A DNA stretch of 64,000 bases from DATGJX01 sp963830545 (GTDB lineage: Bacteria; Vulcanimicrobiota; Vulcanimicrobiia; Vulcanimicrobiales; Vulcanimicrobiaceae). The DNA lies in assembly GCA_963830545.1 (NCBI GenBank), contig CAWHMK010000002.1:1-64000 (forward strand). Reading direction: 5' to 3'. Within the stretch, counting starts at the first letter, position 1. Each line of letters begins with the position of its first letter. Below the pieces are notes generated by a model. That model was not told the origin of the DNA and made no database searches. It was given only the letters and a program-made list of their open reading frames with translations. Made by a program: the position numbers and the translations under genes. Below, in pieces: positions 18,070 to 25,453 of this stretch.

Positions 18070-18144
18070 TGGCTGGGGTGGCTGGATTCGAACCAACGCA
18101 TGGCGGAGTCAAAGTCCGCTGCCTTACCGCTTGGCTACACCCCA
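18070..18144 (-). tRNA. tRNA-Gln (anticodon UUG)
   Basis: A full cloverleaf of 75 bases reads on the minus strand. The acceptor stem pairs TGGGGTG with CACCCCA, the discriminator base is G, and CCA is encoded. The D-arm is AGCCAAGCGGTAAGGC. The anticodon stem GCGGA/TCCGC holds the loop CTTTGAC with anticodon TTG. The T-arm contains GGTTCGAATCC. A terminator follows directly. Confidence 0.96.
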
Positions 18145-18165
18145 TCGGTCGACGGCGAACGAGGA

Positions 18166-18498
18166 TTAGTCCTTTGCGGGAATTCCCCTTGTTCGTAGCA
18201 GGGGCGATTTCAGCGCAAACGTTTCCCCGCGCGAAGCGCGTTTACTGTACTGCAGCGCGCGCGTTAACCATGCGGCAAAAAGCGCCACGTCCAGTACGAG
18301 TGCGAGGACGTACACGACCAGCGTCACGTCGAGATTAGCCGCCAGTAGCGATATGACGAGCGGCCACAGCAACGCGACCGATCCCCAGATCGCGGAGCGA
18401 ATGCCGAAGCCAAGGGCCGCACGCACCTGCTGCCGGTACCATGACGAAGCCGGCTCACGCTCTACGTAATACTCGTAGAGCGCGGCCGGCCAAATCAC
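18166..18498 (-). CDS. Small predicted membrane protein (DUF4870-like)
   Basis: A 110-residue protein with three hydrophobic stretches (GFGIRSAIWGSVALLWPLVISLL and LVVYVLALVLDVALFAAWL among them), resembling the small DUF4870 membrane proteins; the assignment is weak. The only standard start in frame is GTG at 18498. The frame is however open back to 18558, directly after the stop of the NlpC/P60 gene and in the same frame, with a charged stretch (EETRAEAEQRRAALGY) that looks like real protein. The true start may therefore be a rare codon or the product of readthrough (see findings). Confidence 0.6.
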   Translation of the reverse strand: MIWPAALYEYYVEREPASSWYRQQVRAALGFGIRSAIWGSVALLWPLVISLLAANLDVTLVVYVLALVLDVALFAAWLTRALQYSKRASRGETFALKSPLLRTRGIPAKD

Positions 18499-18558
18499 GT
18501 ACCCGAGGGCGGCGCGGCGCTGTTCGGCTTCCGCGCGTGTTTCTTCCGTCGGCGTTGC

Positions 18559-19221
18559 CTATTTCGCGGCGGCGAGCATGCGCTTCGCACCGAGGTAGCG
18601 CGAAGCCCAATAGGAGTTGGAGAGACTGCTGACCATGACTCCGTGGCTGGAAGCGTGCACGAATTTCCCGTCTCCCAGGTAGATCCCGACGTGTGACGGT
18701 CCGGGCTCATAGGTTTGGAAGAACACCAGGTCGCCTGCGCGCATGCGGCCGCGAATATGACGGCCGGCATAATATTGGGCGTCGGCGGTGCGCGGAACGC
18801 TCACGCCAAGCATGGCGAAGACGTGCTGGACGTATCCCGAACAGTCGAAGCCCGAGGTGCTCGTGCCGCCGAATACGTATGGCGTTCCGAGAAAGCGCAG
18901 GGCGTCGCGGGTAAGGGCGCGGGCAATCGTGTTCGTGCGTGCGAGGATGCGGCTGGCGAACTTGCCGAGGCCGTGTTCAGCGTGACGTGACGGGGCTGCA
19001 TGCTGCTCCCGAATGAGTTGCGCCGTCCATTCGGCGACGTCCGGACTGGTCACGGGCGTGCCGGGCTCGGTGGCGGCCTCTTGGGATGCGGTCGTGGGGG
19101 GAACGCTGGCAGCCGTCACCGACGTGGTTTGGGGTGCGCTCGCAGCCGGATCCGCAATAGCAAAAGCACCGGTTCCGGCGAGCAAAAACGCCAATACCCC
19201 AGAGGTAATAAGGAAACGCAA
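18559..19221 (-). CDS. Exported NlpC/P60 peptidoglycan endopeptidase
   Basis: Cell-wall hydrolase that cuts stem peptides. It has an N-terminal signal peptide (hydrophobic core GVLAFLLAGTGAFAIA), a Ala/Thr/Pro-rich linker, then an NlpC/P60 domain over the last 115 residues with the catalytic set Cys (FDCSGYV), His (SHVGIYLG) and a third polar residue His (FVHASS). The TTG at 19221 is chosen because agaggag lies just before it (19228-19234). A c-di-AMP riboswitch precedes the gene, so expression should respond to that messenger. glmM-cdaR-cdaA lie upstream on the same strand. Confidence 0.9.
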   Translation of the reverse strand: MRFLITSGVLAFLLAGTGAFAIADPAASAPQTTSVTAASVPPTTASQEAATEPGTPVTSPDVAEWTAQLIREQHAAPSRHAEHGLGKFASRILARTNTIARALTRDALRFLGTPYVFGGTSTSGFDCSGYVQHVFAMLGVSVPRTADAQYYAGRHIRGRMRAGDLVFFQTYEPGPSHVGIYLGDGKFVHASSHGVMVSSLSNSYWASRYLGAKRMLAAAK

Positions 19222-19239
19222 AAACTGCTCCTCTTTCAA

Positions 19240-19357
19240 AACACTTGCGGGGTTAGTTGACGGGTTCGGGCGTGAAAGATCGCCCTAGGGCCGGACCGGC
19301 CCATTCACCCCCACCGGTATGTCCCCCGCTCCGGGCGCGGCCCGGACTCAGTGATCA
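19240..19357 (-). promoter_or_regulatory. c-di-AMP riboswitch (ydaO-yuaA class)
   Basis: On the minus strand, just before the NlpC/P60 start, the leader holds the conserved blocks of the ydaO motif in order: TCACTGAGTCCGGG, GAGCGGGGGAC, GGGGGTGAAT, and CGAACCCGTCAACTAACC followed by CCGCAAGTGT. The last block closely follows the B. subtilis ydaO sequence as I remember it. This class binds c-di-AMP and usually turns genes off, often cell-wall hydrolase genes. The outer helix (about TCACT with AGTG) fits. Exact ends are approximate. Confidence 0.86.
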
Positions 19358-19478
19358 TGTTTGGCAGGCTTGGTAGCGCCCGGCTGGGTAGCCCGCGGCG
19401 CTAGGACCTTTGTTTCACTCGAGGCGGTGTTTCCCTCCCCGGGCTCTCAAAGGGTTCTTCTGATGGTCGGCTGCGGGC

Positions 19479-20830
19479 TTATGACACTGAAGCTGCTTGC
19501 CTTATACGGTCGGCAAGTCCGTGCGCCAGAGCCTCGATCCGCTGCTGATCGTCGCCCTCGACCATAACACGGATGAGCGGCTCCGTTCCCGACGGACGTA
19601 TCAGCAATCGTCCGATTCCGGTTAAGTTGCGCTCAGCTTCTTCGATGGCTTCGCAAATTTCCGGAGCCTTCAGCACGTCTTTGCGCGCCGTCTTCACGTT
19701 GACGAGGACCTGCGGGTAGACCGTGAGTTCGCTCGCTAGTTCGTGCAGCGTTTTACCACGCCGGACGAGCGTTGAAAAGAGCGCGATCGCCGTCATCGGT
19801 CCATCGCCCGTCGTATTGCTCTGCAGATTGATGATGTGTCCCGATTGCTCGCCGCCGAGCACGTACCCGCCTTCGCGCATACGCTCGAGCACGTACCGAT
19901 CGCCGACGGGAGCGCGCAAGAGCGCAATGCCGCGTGCGGCGAGCGCTTTTTCTAAACCGATGTTGCTCATCACCGTCGCGACGACGGCATTGCCCACGAC
20001 TCTCCGCGATCGTGCAGTTCTCGCGCCAGTACGAGCATCACGTGATCGCCGCTCAGCGGCAGCCCCGTTTCGTCGACGAAGAGCGCACGGTCCGCGTCGC
20101 CGTCGAACGCAACGCCGACGACGCTGCCCTCCCCCGCCGCAATCAATTCGCGAACGCGTTCGCAAAGTGGGCGGAGATCGGTTGCGCCGCAATCGACGTT
20201 GATGCGCGCGCCGTCGTTCTCGCAGTTGATTTCATGCACCGTTGCGCCGAGTTTGCGCAGCGCATAGGGCGCGTACGAGTAGGCAGCGCCGAAGGCCCCG
20301 TCGACGACGACGGTGAGCGAGCTCAAATTTTCCGCTCGTTCGTACAGTTCTTCGTAGTAGTGTTTGCCGAGATTCTGCGCTAGGCTCGCGACTCCGATGT
20401 CCGTTCCTATGGGGCGCGGAACGTTTTCCGCGTCGACGAGCGCTTCAATCTCGTCTTCGATTGCGTCGGACAGTTTGAAGCCGTCCGGTCCGAAAAACTT
20501 GATCCCGTTGTCCGCGATGGGATTGTGTGACGCGCTGATCATCACGCCGGCAGCCGCGCCCGTGCGTACGGTAATCGTTGCTACGGCCGGAGTCGGAACT
20601 ATTCCGAGCGAGACTGCATCGCGGCCGACGCAGGTAATACCCGCGACGATGGCCGCTTCGAGCATCGTGCCGGACAACCGCGTATCCCTTCCCACGACGA
20701 TGGGGCGATGTCGATCGCTCGTGTGCGCGAGCACCATTGCGCCGGCGCGCCCGACGGCAAAAGCGAGTTCCGGCGTAAGCTCGGCGTTTGCGACGCCGCG
20801 CACGCCGTCGGTTCCGAACAAACGCCTCAT
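19479..20830 (-). CDS. glmM: Phosphoglucosamine mutase, split by one frameshift
   Basis: Converts glucosamine-6-phosphate to glucosamine-1-phosphate for UDP-GlcNAc. The first part (20830 to about 20000) has MRRLFGTDGVRG, catalytic Ser101 in ISASHNP and the metal loop FDGDADR. The second part (about 20000 to 19479), in another frame, has VVATVMSNIGLE, the sugar loop GGEQSGH and the phosphate loop RPSGTEPLIRVM. Together they make a normal protein of about 450 residues. The break near 20000 fits one missing base (or two extra). The enzyme is normally essential, so a sequence error is likely. The start overlaps cdaR by four bases. Confidence 0.93.
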
Positions 20831-21492
20831 CTCGCGGCGCCGGTCGCCGGAAGCAGTTTCGCCTGCACACGTACCAGATTCGGTACGACTTGCACGTCGC
20901 GAATTTCGTCGCCGCTCGAATTCACGGCCGTCGGCCGGATCATTTCGTCGAACGACGGCTGAGAACTGCTCAGCGGCATTTCGATCCGCACCGTGGCGAC
21001 CTGTGCGAGTTCGCTGTCGGGACCGCGAACCGTCACCGACGCCGGCGTAACGGCGAAATGACTGACGACGACGTTGCCTTGACTGCCGTAGTACATGGCA
21101 ACTGGGAACGTTCGCTGATCGACGCGCTCGATCGTAAGGGTAACCGAAGCGGGGCTCAATGATTGCACGACGACGCTCGGAGCGACCAGTTGCACCGGAA
21201 CGTTGTATACGCCCGCAGAGCGATTGGAAAGATCCAGGACCGCCTTCACCTCATCCGCCTTGATCGGCGGCTGTCCGCGTTGCGGCTGAACCGTGACGAC
21301 CGCGACCCGATCGGGAAAACGGGCGATATAGCCGTTGGGAAGGTTGACCGCCGCAATCGGAACGCTGATCTGCTGGTCGAAGCGTGCGGTGATGAGCGGA
21401 TTGCTCGCAAAGCGAAAATAGGCCCACCCGATCACGGCGAGGAGGACGGACAGCAGTTTCAGTCCGAAATTGCGCCGGATCGCCATGACCAT
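20827..21492 (-). CDS. cdaR: YbbR-domain protein, CdaA regulator
   Basis: Membrane-anchored regulator of the diadenylate cyclase. The 221-residue product has one N-terminal membrane segment (GLKLLSVLLAVIGWAYF, residues 10-26) and extracytoplasmic YbbR repeats with the typical NLPNGY, VTVQPQRG, and VTVRGPDSELAQV signatures. It overlaps cdaA by one base and glmM by four, the classic cdaA-cdaR-glmM order. About two YbbR repeats are present, where B. subtilis has four. Confidence 0.88.
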   Translation of the reverse strand: MVMAIRRNFGLKLLSVLLAVIGWAYFRFASNPLITARFDQQISVPIAAVNLPNGYIARFPDRVAVVTVQPQRGQPPIKADEVKAVLDLSNRSAGVYNVPVQLVAPSVVVQSLSPASVTLTIERVDQRTFPVAMYYGSQGNVVVSHFAVTPASVTVRGPDSELAQVATVRIEMPLSSSQPSFDEMIRPTAVNSSGDEIRDVQVVPNLVRVQAKLLPATGAAR

Positions 21493-22382
21493 CAGAGTTG
21501 CTCGGCTTTCTTCGGCTCTTCACGCGGATGGCGGTGGCGGACTGGCACGGCGAGGCGTGCGCGAAGGTGCGTCACCAAATCGTCGCGGATTTCGCGCGGA
21601 CGACGCCGCGGCCGCGTCGACGCGAGCAGCAGCCGGAAGAGGCGCGTCTCGTCCTCGATCTCGCGCGAAAGTTTTCCTTCGCGCGCGACGGAAATGCTTC
21701 CGCGCTCTTCGGAAACCACGATGACGACCGCGTCGGTCTGTTCGGAAAGACCGAGTGCTGCGCGATGCCGCGTTCCGAGGCGCCTTTCCGTGAGCGATTG
21801 CTCCGCCAGCGGCAAGAAACAGCCCGCCGCTTCGATGATGCCTTCGCGCACGATCGCGGCGCCGTCGTGCAGCGGAGAGCGCGGTACGAACAGCGAGAGC
21901 AGCAGTTCGGCGGAGAGTGCCGCGCTCAGCGTCGTGCCGCTCTCGACGAATTCTTTCAAACCGGTTTGCTGTTCGATGACGATTAGCGCGCCGTACTTGT
22001 TGCGCGAGAGTAGAAACGAGGCCTTCGCGAGCATCGCCATCACTTTGTCGCCGGCGCGCGCACCCGTTCGGTCCTCGTTCTCGTTCAAGCGGAAGAAACC
22101 GCCGCGGCCGATTTGCTCGAGCGCTCGACGCAACTCCGGCTGAAAGACGATCGGCAACGAGATCGCGGCGCCTAGCACGACGAGATTCAAGATGGAGCCG
22201 AGCAGAATCAAATGCAGCAGATTCGCGACGCCGAGCAGAGCAACCAGCACCAAGACGCCGGTGAGAATTTGAACCGCTCGCGTTCCACGAATCAGCAAGA
22301 GGAAATAATAGATCAGGACGCTCGTCGCGACGATGTCCACGAGATCCGTCGGACCGACGTACTGGAACACGCTATTCCACAT
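21492..22382 (-). CDS. cdaA: Diadenylate cyclase
   Basis: Makes c-di-AMP from two ATP. The 296-residue product has three N-terminal membrane segments (residues about 10-85), a coiled linker, then a DAC domain with both catalytic motifs, DGAAI (in SPLHDGAAIV) and RHR (in GTRHRAALGLSE). A C-terminal extension of about 50 basic residues is longer than in B. subtilis CdaA. The ATG at 22382 lies within the end of the preceding gene. CdaR and GlmM, which regulate CdaA elsewhere, are encoded directly downstream. Confidence 0.95.
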   Translation of the reverse strand: MWNSVFQYVGPTDLVDIVATSVLIYYFLLLIRGTRAVQILTGVLVLVALLGVANLLHLILLGSILNLVVLGAAISLPIVFQPELRRALEQIGRGGFFRLNENEDRTGARAGDKVMAMLAKASFLLSRNKYGALIVIEQQTGLKEFVESGTTLSAALSAELLLSLFVPRSPLHDGAAIVREGIIEAAGCFLPLAEQSLTERRLGTRHRAALGLSEQTDAVVIVVSEERGSISVAREGKLSREIEDETRLFRLLLASTRPRRRPREIRDDLVTHLRARLAVPVRHRHPREEPKKAEQL

Positions 22383-22917
22383 GCTCTAGTCCCAGTAACG
22401 CTTCCAGAATGCGGTCTGGTGCGATCTCGTTCGCCTGCAGACCGTCCGCGGCAATGGAGGCAGCCGTTGCCAGAGACAACGGCGTGAGCAACTCCGTGCG
22501 GCGCGCGCCCCCGAACCGTCGCAATTCCACGTCGATGATACGGTTTATCAGCGCCGGTTGTGTCACGTCCGGCCGAAATTCCAGGATCAGCCGCGTTCCG
22601 ATCTGTGCGCACTCGCACACGCCGGCGGGCGCACCCACTCCGCCGAGTGCCTCGGCGAGCAGCGGCAAGGCATCCGCGGGCAGAGGTTCAATTGCAAGAG
22701 CGATGATGGACGCATCGTACCAGCGCGCGCCGGAGAGACGCTGCTCGAGCTCCGACGGATCGACGTCGTCCCGTCCCTCGACGAGCGCGTACGTGCGCGG
22801 CACCGAGCCCACCTCGGAGACGCAAACGCGCACTCCGTCGCGCGCGAGCGAGAACACGCGTTCATGCAGTTCCGGCGCCGGCGGCGCGTCGATGCGCAGA
22901 GTGCGGGCCCAATCCAC
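22372..22917 (-). CDS. Unknown protein upstream of cdaA
   Basis: A 181-residue protein from the GTG at 22917, or longer if an upstream start is used (the frame is open to 23085, with an ATG at 23016). Longer forms would overlap rsgA on the other strand. It is soluble, mixed alpha/beta, with no recognised domain or motif. Its last 11 bases overlap the start of cdaA, so it is probably the first gene of the cdaA operon and coupled to it. The two divergent starts at 22917 and 22939 are only 21 bases apart. Confidence 0.55.
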   Translation of the reverse strand: MDWARTLRIDAPPAPELHERVFSLARDGVRVCVSEVGSVPRTYALVEGRDDVDPSELEQRLSGARWYDASIIALAIEPLPADALPLLAEALGGVGAPAGVCECAQIGTRLILEFRPDVTQPALINRIIDVELRRFGGARRTELLTPLSLATAASIAADGLQANEIAPDRILEALLGLEHVE

Positions 22918-22938
22918 GATGAGTGCATCGTTAGCCGC

Positions 22939-23815
22939 GTGACGCAAACCTTCCCGGCGCGCGTCGTATCCATTGGAAAAAACGCCGCGCACGTCGTGCT
23001 CGACGCCGAGGAGCATTCCCGGATCGCCGATCTCAAACGCGCCGCGGGAAAGCGCGAAATGCTCGCGCCCGGCGATCGCGTGCACGTGCGGCTGTTGGAA
23101 GACGGCCGCGTGCTCGTGGATCGCGTCGAGCCGCGTTCGTTCACCCTTCAGCGAAGAACCGCCGAAGGCCGCGCGAAGACGATGGCCGCGAATGTCGACA
23201 CCCTCGTTACGGTCACCGCTCTGGCCGATCCGCCGCCGAGACTCCTGACGCTCGATCAGCTCCTCGCTTTTGCGGAGCTCGAGAGCATCGCTGCACTGGT
23301 CGTGCTTACCAAGCCCGACCTCACGGAGCTGCCCGAGATCGAGCGTCTCTCTTCGCTCTACCGCGCGCTCGGCTATGACGTACTGATCGTCAATCCGAAG
23401 GCCGGCGAGAATATCGCAGCGCTGCGGGCCGCGCTCGCGAACCGTAGCGCGCTCCTTTCGGGCGTGTCCGGCGTGGGCAAGAGTTCGATCTTTCGGGCGC
23501 TCGGCGGGGAGGCGGTGGTGGGCGACCTTTCGCGTCGCGGTCTCGGACGGCAGACTACTCAGCTCCTCGCGGCTCTACCGAATGCCGGAGGGCTTCCTTA
23601 TAGATAGCCCCGGCGTGGCGGAGTTTGGGCTCGGCGCCATTGCCGCGGACGAGCTCGTGGAGGGTTTTCGCGAGATGGCTCCCCTTGCCCGGACCTGCCG
23701 GTTCTCCGACTGCCGGCACCTTCACGAGCCCGGCTGCGCCGTTCAGTCTGCGGTTCACGCCGGCCGGATTGCCGATAGCCGGTACGAGAGTTACCGGCGA
23801 ATTCTGTCTTCCTGA
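22939..23815 (+). CDS. rsgA: Ribosome small-subunit GTPase RsgA, split by one frameshift
   Basis: Circularly permuted GTPase that helps mature the 30S subunit. The N-terminal OB domain and G motifs are in the first frame: TKPD (G4, residue about 126), GVSGVGKSS (G1). The rest is in another frame: the G3 sequence IDSPGVAEFGL and the zinc motif CRFSDCRHLHEPGC. Removing one base near 23559 joins them as RQTTSSSRLYRMPEGFLIDS, which fits the family. The corrected length is about 291 residues. The start is GTG at 22939. The break is probably a sequence error. Confidence 0.88.
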
Positions 23816-23824
23816 CTCGCGGAC

Positions 23825-23853
23825 TTGCTCCGGCTCGGCCCCCATGGTATAGT
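23825..23853 (+). promoter_or_regulatory. Sigma-70-type promoter of rpsT
   Basis: A -35 box TTGCTC (23825-23830) and a -10 box TATAGT (23848-23853) with the ideal 17-base spacer lie 35 bases before the rpsT start. The leader contains the ribosome binding site aaggag at 23873-23878. Confidence 0.7.
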
Positions 23854-23888
23854 GTGCCTCGTGCCCGAAGAGCAAGGAGTAATCATTC

Positions 23889-24185
23889 GTGCCTAACATC
23901 AAGGCCGCCGAAAAGTGGGTGCGGCAAACCGGCAAGCGCACCCAGCGCAACCTCGACACCAAAACGCGTTTGAAGACGCTCTACAAGAAAGCCGTCTCCG
24001 CTCAAGATGCCGAGGTCACCAAGTCGGTCGAAGCGCAGTTCGACAAAGCCGCGCAGAAGGGCATCATTCATCCGAACAAAGCGGCACGCAAAAAGTCGCG
24101 CCTGGCGAAGTCCGTAGCGAAGTCCGCATCCGGCGTGTCGGCGCCCGCCGCGAAAACCGCGGGTAAAAAGAAAGCCGCCAAGTAA
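23889..24185 (+). CDS. rpsT: 30S ribosomal protein S20
   Basis: Binds 16S rRNA in the small subunit. The 98-residue, Lys- and Ala-rich product matches S20: the start PNIKAAEKWVRQTGKRTQRN, the helix DTKTRLKTLYKKAV, and the conserved KGIIHPNKAARKKSRLAK. A lysine-rich tail of about 20 residues extends beyond the usual end. Start GTG at 23889 has a good ribosome binding site ten bases upstream, and a strong terminator follows. Rare GTG starts for rpsT are known in other bacteria and help autoregulation. Confidence 0.95.
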   Translation: MPNIKAAEKWVRQTGKRTQRNLDTKTRLKTLYKKAVSAQDAEVTKSVEAQFDKAAQKGIIHPNKAARKKSRLAKSVAKSASGVSAPAAKTAGKKKAAK

Positions 24186-24191
24186 AAAGAA

Positions 24192-24220
24192 AAGCCGCCT
24201 GCATGGCGGCTTCTTCTTTT
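24192..24220 (+). terminator. Rho-independent terminator of rpsT
   Basis: Eight base pairs (AAGCCGCC with GGCGGCTT, 24192-24212) with a five-base loop, then TTCTTCTTTTT. The loop contains the ATG used by the following gene. Confidence 0.85.
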
Positions 24221-25453
24221 TCGGCTATCCGCGACGATCCAAAGGCGATCTTCATCGCCACGCTCGCGCGCGAATTGCACCGTGCCGGCGTCGCGTCGGA
24301 TCAACTCGAGCGGACCATAGTTTCGATCAGCCGCGTGCTCGGTCTGCAAGTCGAGATCTTCGCGCTTCCGACCAACGTCACGCTCGCCATCGGACCGCGG
24401 TACGCGCAGCAGATCGTCATGCTGCGCATGAATCCGGGCCGCGTCAACCTTCGCAAGCTCGCCCTACTCAACGAGATCTTCGACGATCTGCAGAACGGAA
24501 GCATCGATCTGCAGACCGCGGTCACCCAGCTCCACCAAATCGACACGCACTGCCCGCCGCCGCCGGCGTTCATGACGGTGCTCGCGCTCGCGTCGGTCGC
24601 CGTAGGCGTCGCCGTGCTCCTCGGCGGAGGCGTCCACGAACTCATCGTCGCGGCGCTCATCGGCATATCCACCGGCGTGCTCTCCTTTTTCACCACGCGA
24701 AACGCGGTAATGAACCGGCTCTTCGAGGTTTTCGCGGCTTTCGTCGCGACGCTGATCGTCGCCGCATACACGCACTATCTGCACCCGGTCAACTTGTACA
24801 TCTCCATCGTCGCGGGCGTCGTCGTGCTGCTCCCGGGCTATTCGCTTACGCTTGCCCTGCACGAGCTTGCGAACCAGGACCTGATCGCGGGAACCGCACG
24901 ACTGGGGCGCGTGTTCGCAATCCTCCTCGCACTCGGCTGCGGCGCGTTCTTGGGTTTTGCCGTCGTTGGAGCGGTATTTGCGTATACTGCGGACGTGCAG
25001 CCGCAACCCGTCGGCCCAGTATTCTGGGTCGCGGCCGTGGCGCTGCTCTCGTTCGGGCTATCGGTTGATCTCGACGCGCGGCTACGAGATTTCGTCTGGG
25101 TGTTTTTGGCGAGCATCGTCGCACTCGCTGCGTCGTTCGCTTTCAGCAAAGTGCCGGGGGCGCATCAAGTCGCGCCTTTTCTCGCCTCGCTCGTCTGCGG
25201 TTTGGTGGCAAACGGCGGCGCGAAGTTTTTGCGCGTTCCGCAACCGGTGCTGTTGGTGCCGGCTTTGCACGTGCTCGTTCCGGGTTCGCTCAGCTACCAG
25301 AGCGTGCTCTGGGTCCTCTCGCGGACGAATTACGCCGATGCCGCGACCCTTGCCGCGAATGCGCTGATCGCCGCCGTGCTCATCGTCGCCGGACTGCTGC
25401 TCTCGCAGCTCATCGTGCCCGGCGCGCCCCTGCGGCTCAAGGAGCAGTCATAA
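24203..25453 (+). CDS. Threonine/serine exporter family protein (ThrE-like, DUF1212)
   Basis: The 416-residue protein has a soluble N-terminal DUF1212-type domain (to about residue 115, with LARELHRAGVASDQLERTI) and about ten membrane segments after it, including VLLPGYSLTLALHELANQDLIAGTARL, the conserved intramembrane block of this family. It fuses the two halves that many bacteria encode as separate genes. The likely role is export of threonine or serine. The only standard start near the domain is ATG 24203, in the loop of the rpsT terminator. The end overlaps mscS by six bases. Confidence 0.83.
   Translation: MAASSFSAIRDDPKAIFIATLARELHRAGVASDQLERTIVSISRVLGLQVEIFALPTNVTLAIGPRYAQQIVMLRMNPGRVNLRKLALLNEIFDDLQNGSIDLQTAVTQLHQIDTHCPPPPAFMTVLALASVAVGVAVLLGGGVHELIVAALIGISTGVLSFFTTRNAVMNRLFEVFAAFVATLIVAAYTHYLHPVNLYISIVAGVVVLLPGYSLTLALHELANQDLIAGTARLGRVFAILLALGCGAFLGFAVVGAVFAYTADVQPQPVGPVFWVAAVALLSFGLSVDLDARLRDFVWVFLASIVALAASFAFSKVPGAHQVAPFLASLVCGLVANGGAKFLRVPQPVLLVPALHVLVPGSLSYQSVLWVLSRTNYADAATLAANALIAAVLIVAGLLLSQLIVPGAPLRLKEQS

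Larger units (their letters stand above)
17834..18092. repeat. Two 127-bp tandem repeats next to tRNA-Gln
   Basis: The block 17834-17960 is repeated at 17966-18092, identical by eye, with a 132-bp period. On the minus strand each unit begins with the tRNA-Gln 3' end and its terminator, followed by an inverted 21-base copy of the tRNA T-arm region (17875-17895 and 18007-18027) and a GCCGCC/GGCGGC hairpin. The second unit shares its start with the real tRNA gene. A partial third unit is visible from 17821. This stretch accounts for the roughly 340 bases between the DUF1835 gene and the tRNA. Confidence 0.9.

Noticed and set aside
17834..18092. CRISPR array
   Set aside because: Only two direct copies of 127 bp with a 5-bp linker; no spacers, no cas genes, and the unit is tRNA-derived.
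17817..18101. Repeat-containing open frames on both strands with duplicated peptides
   Set aside because: They are translations of the 127-bp tandem repeat and tRNA pieces, not genes.
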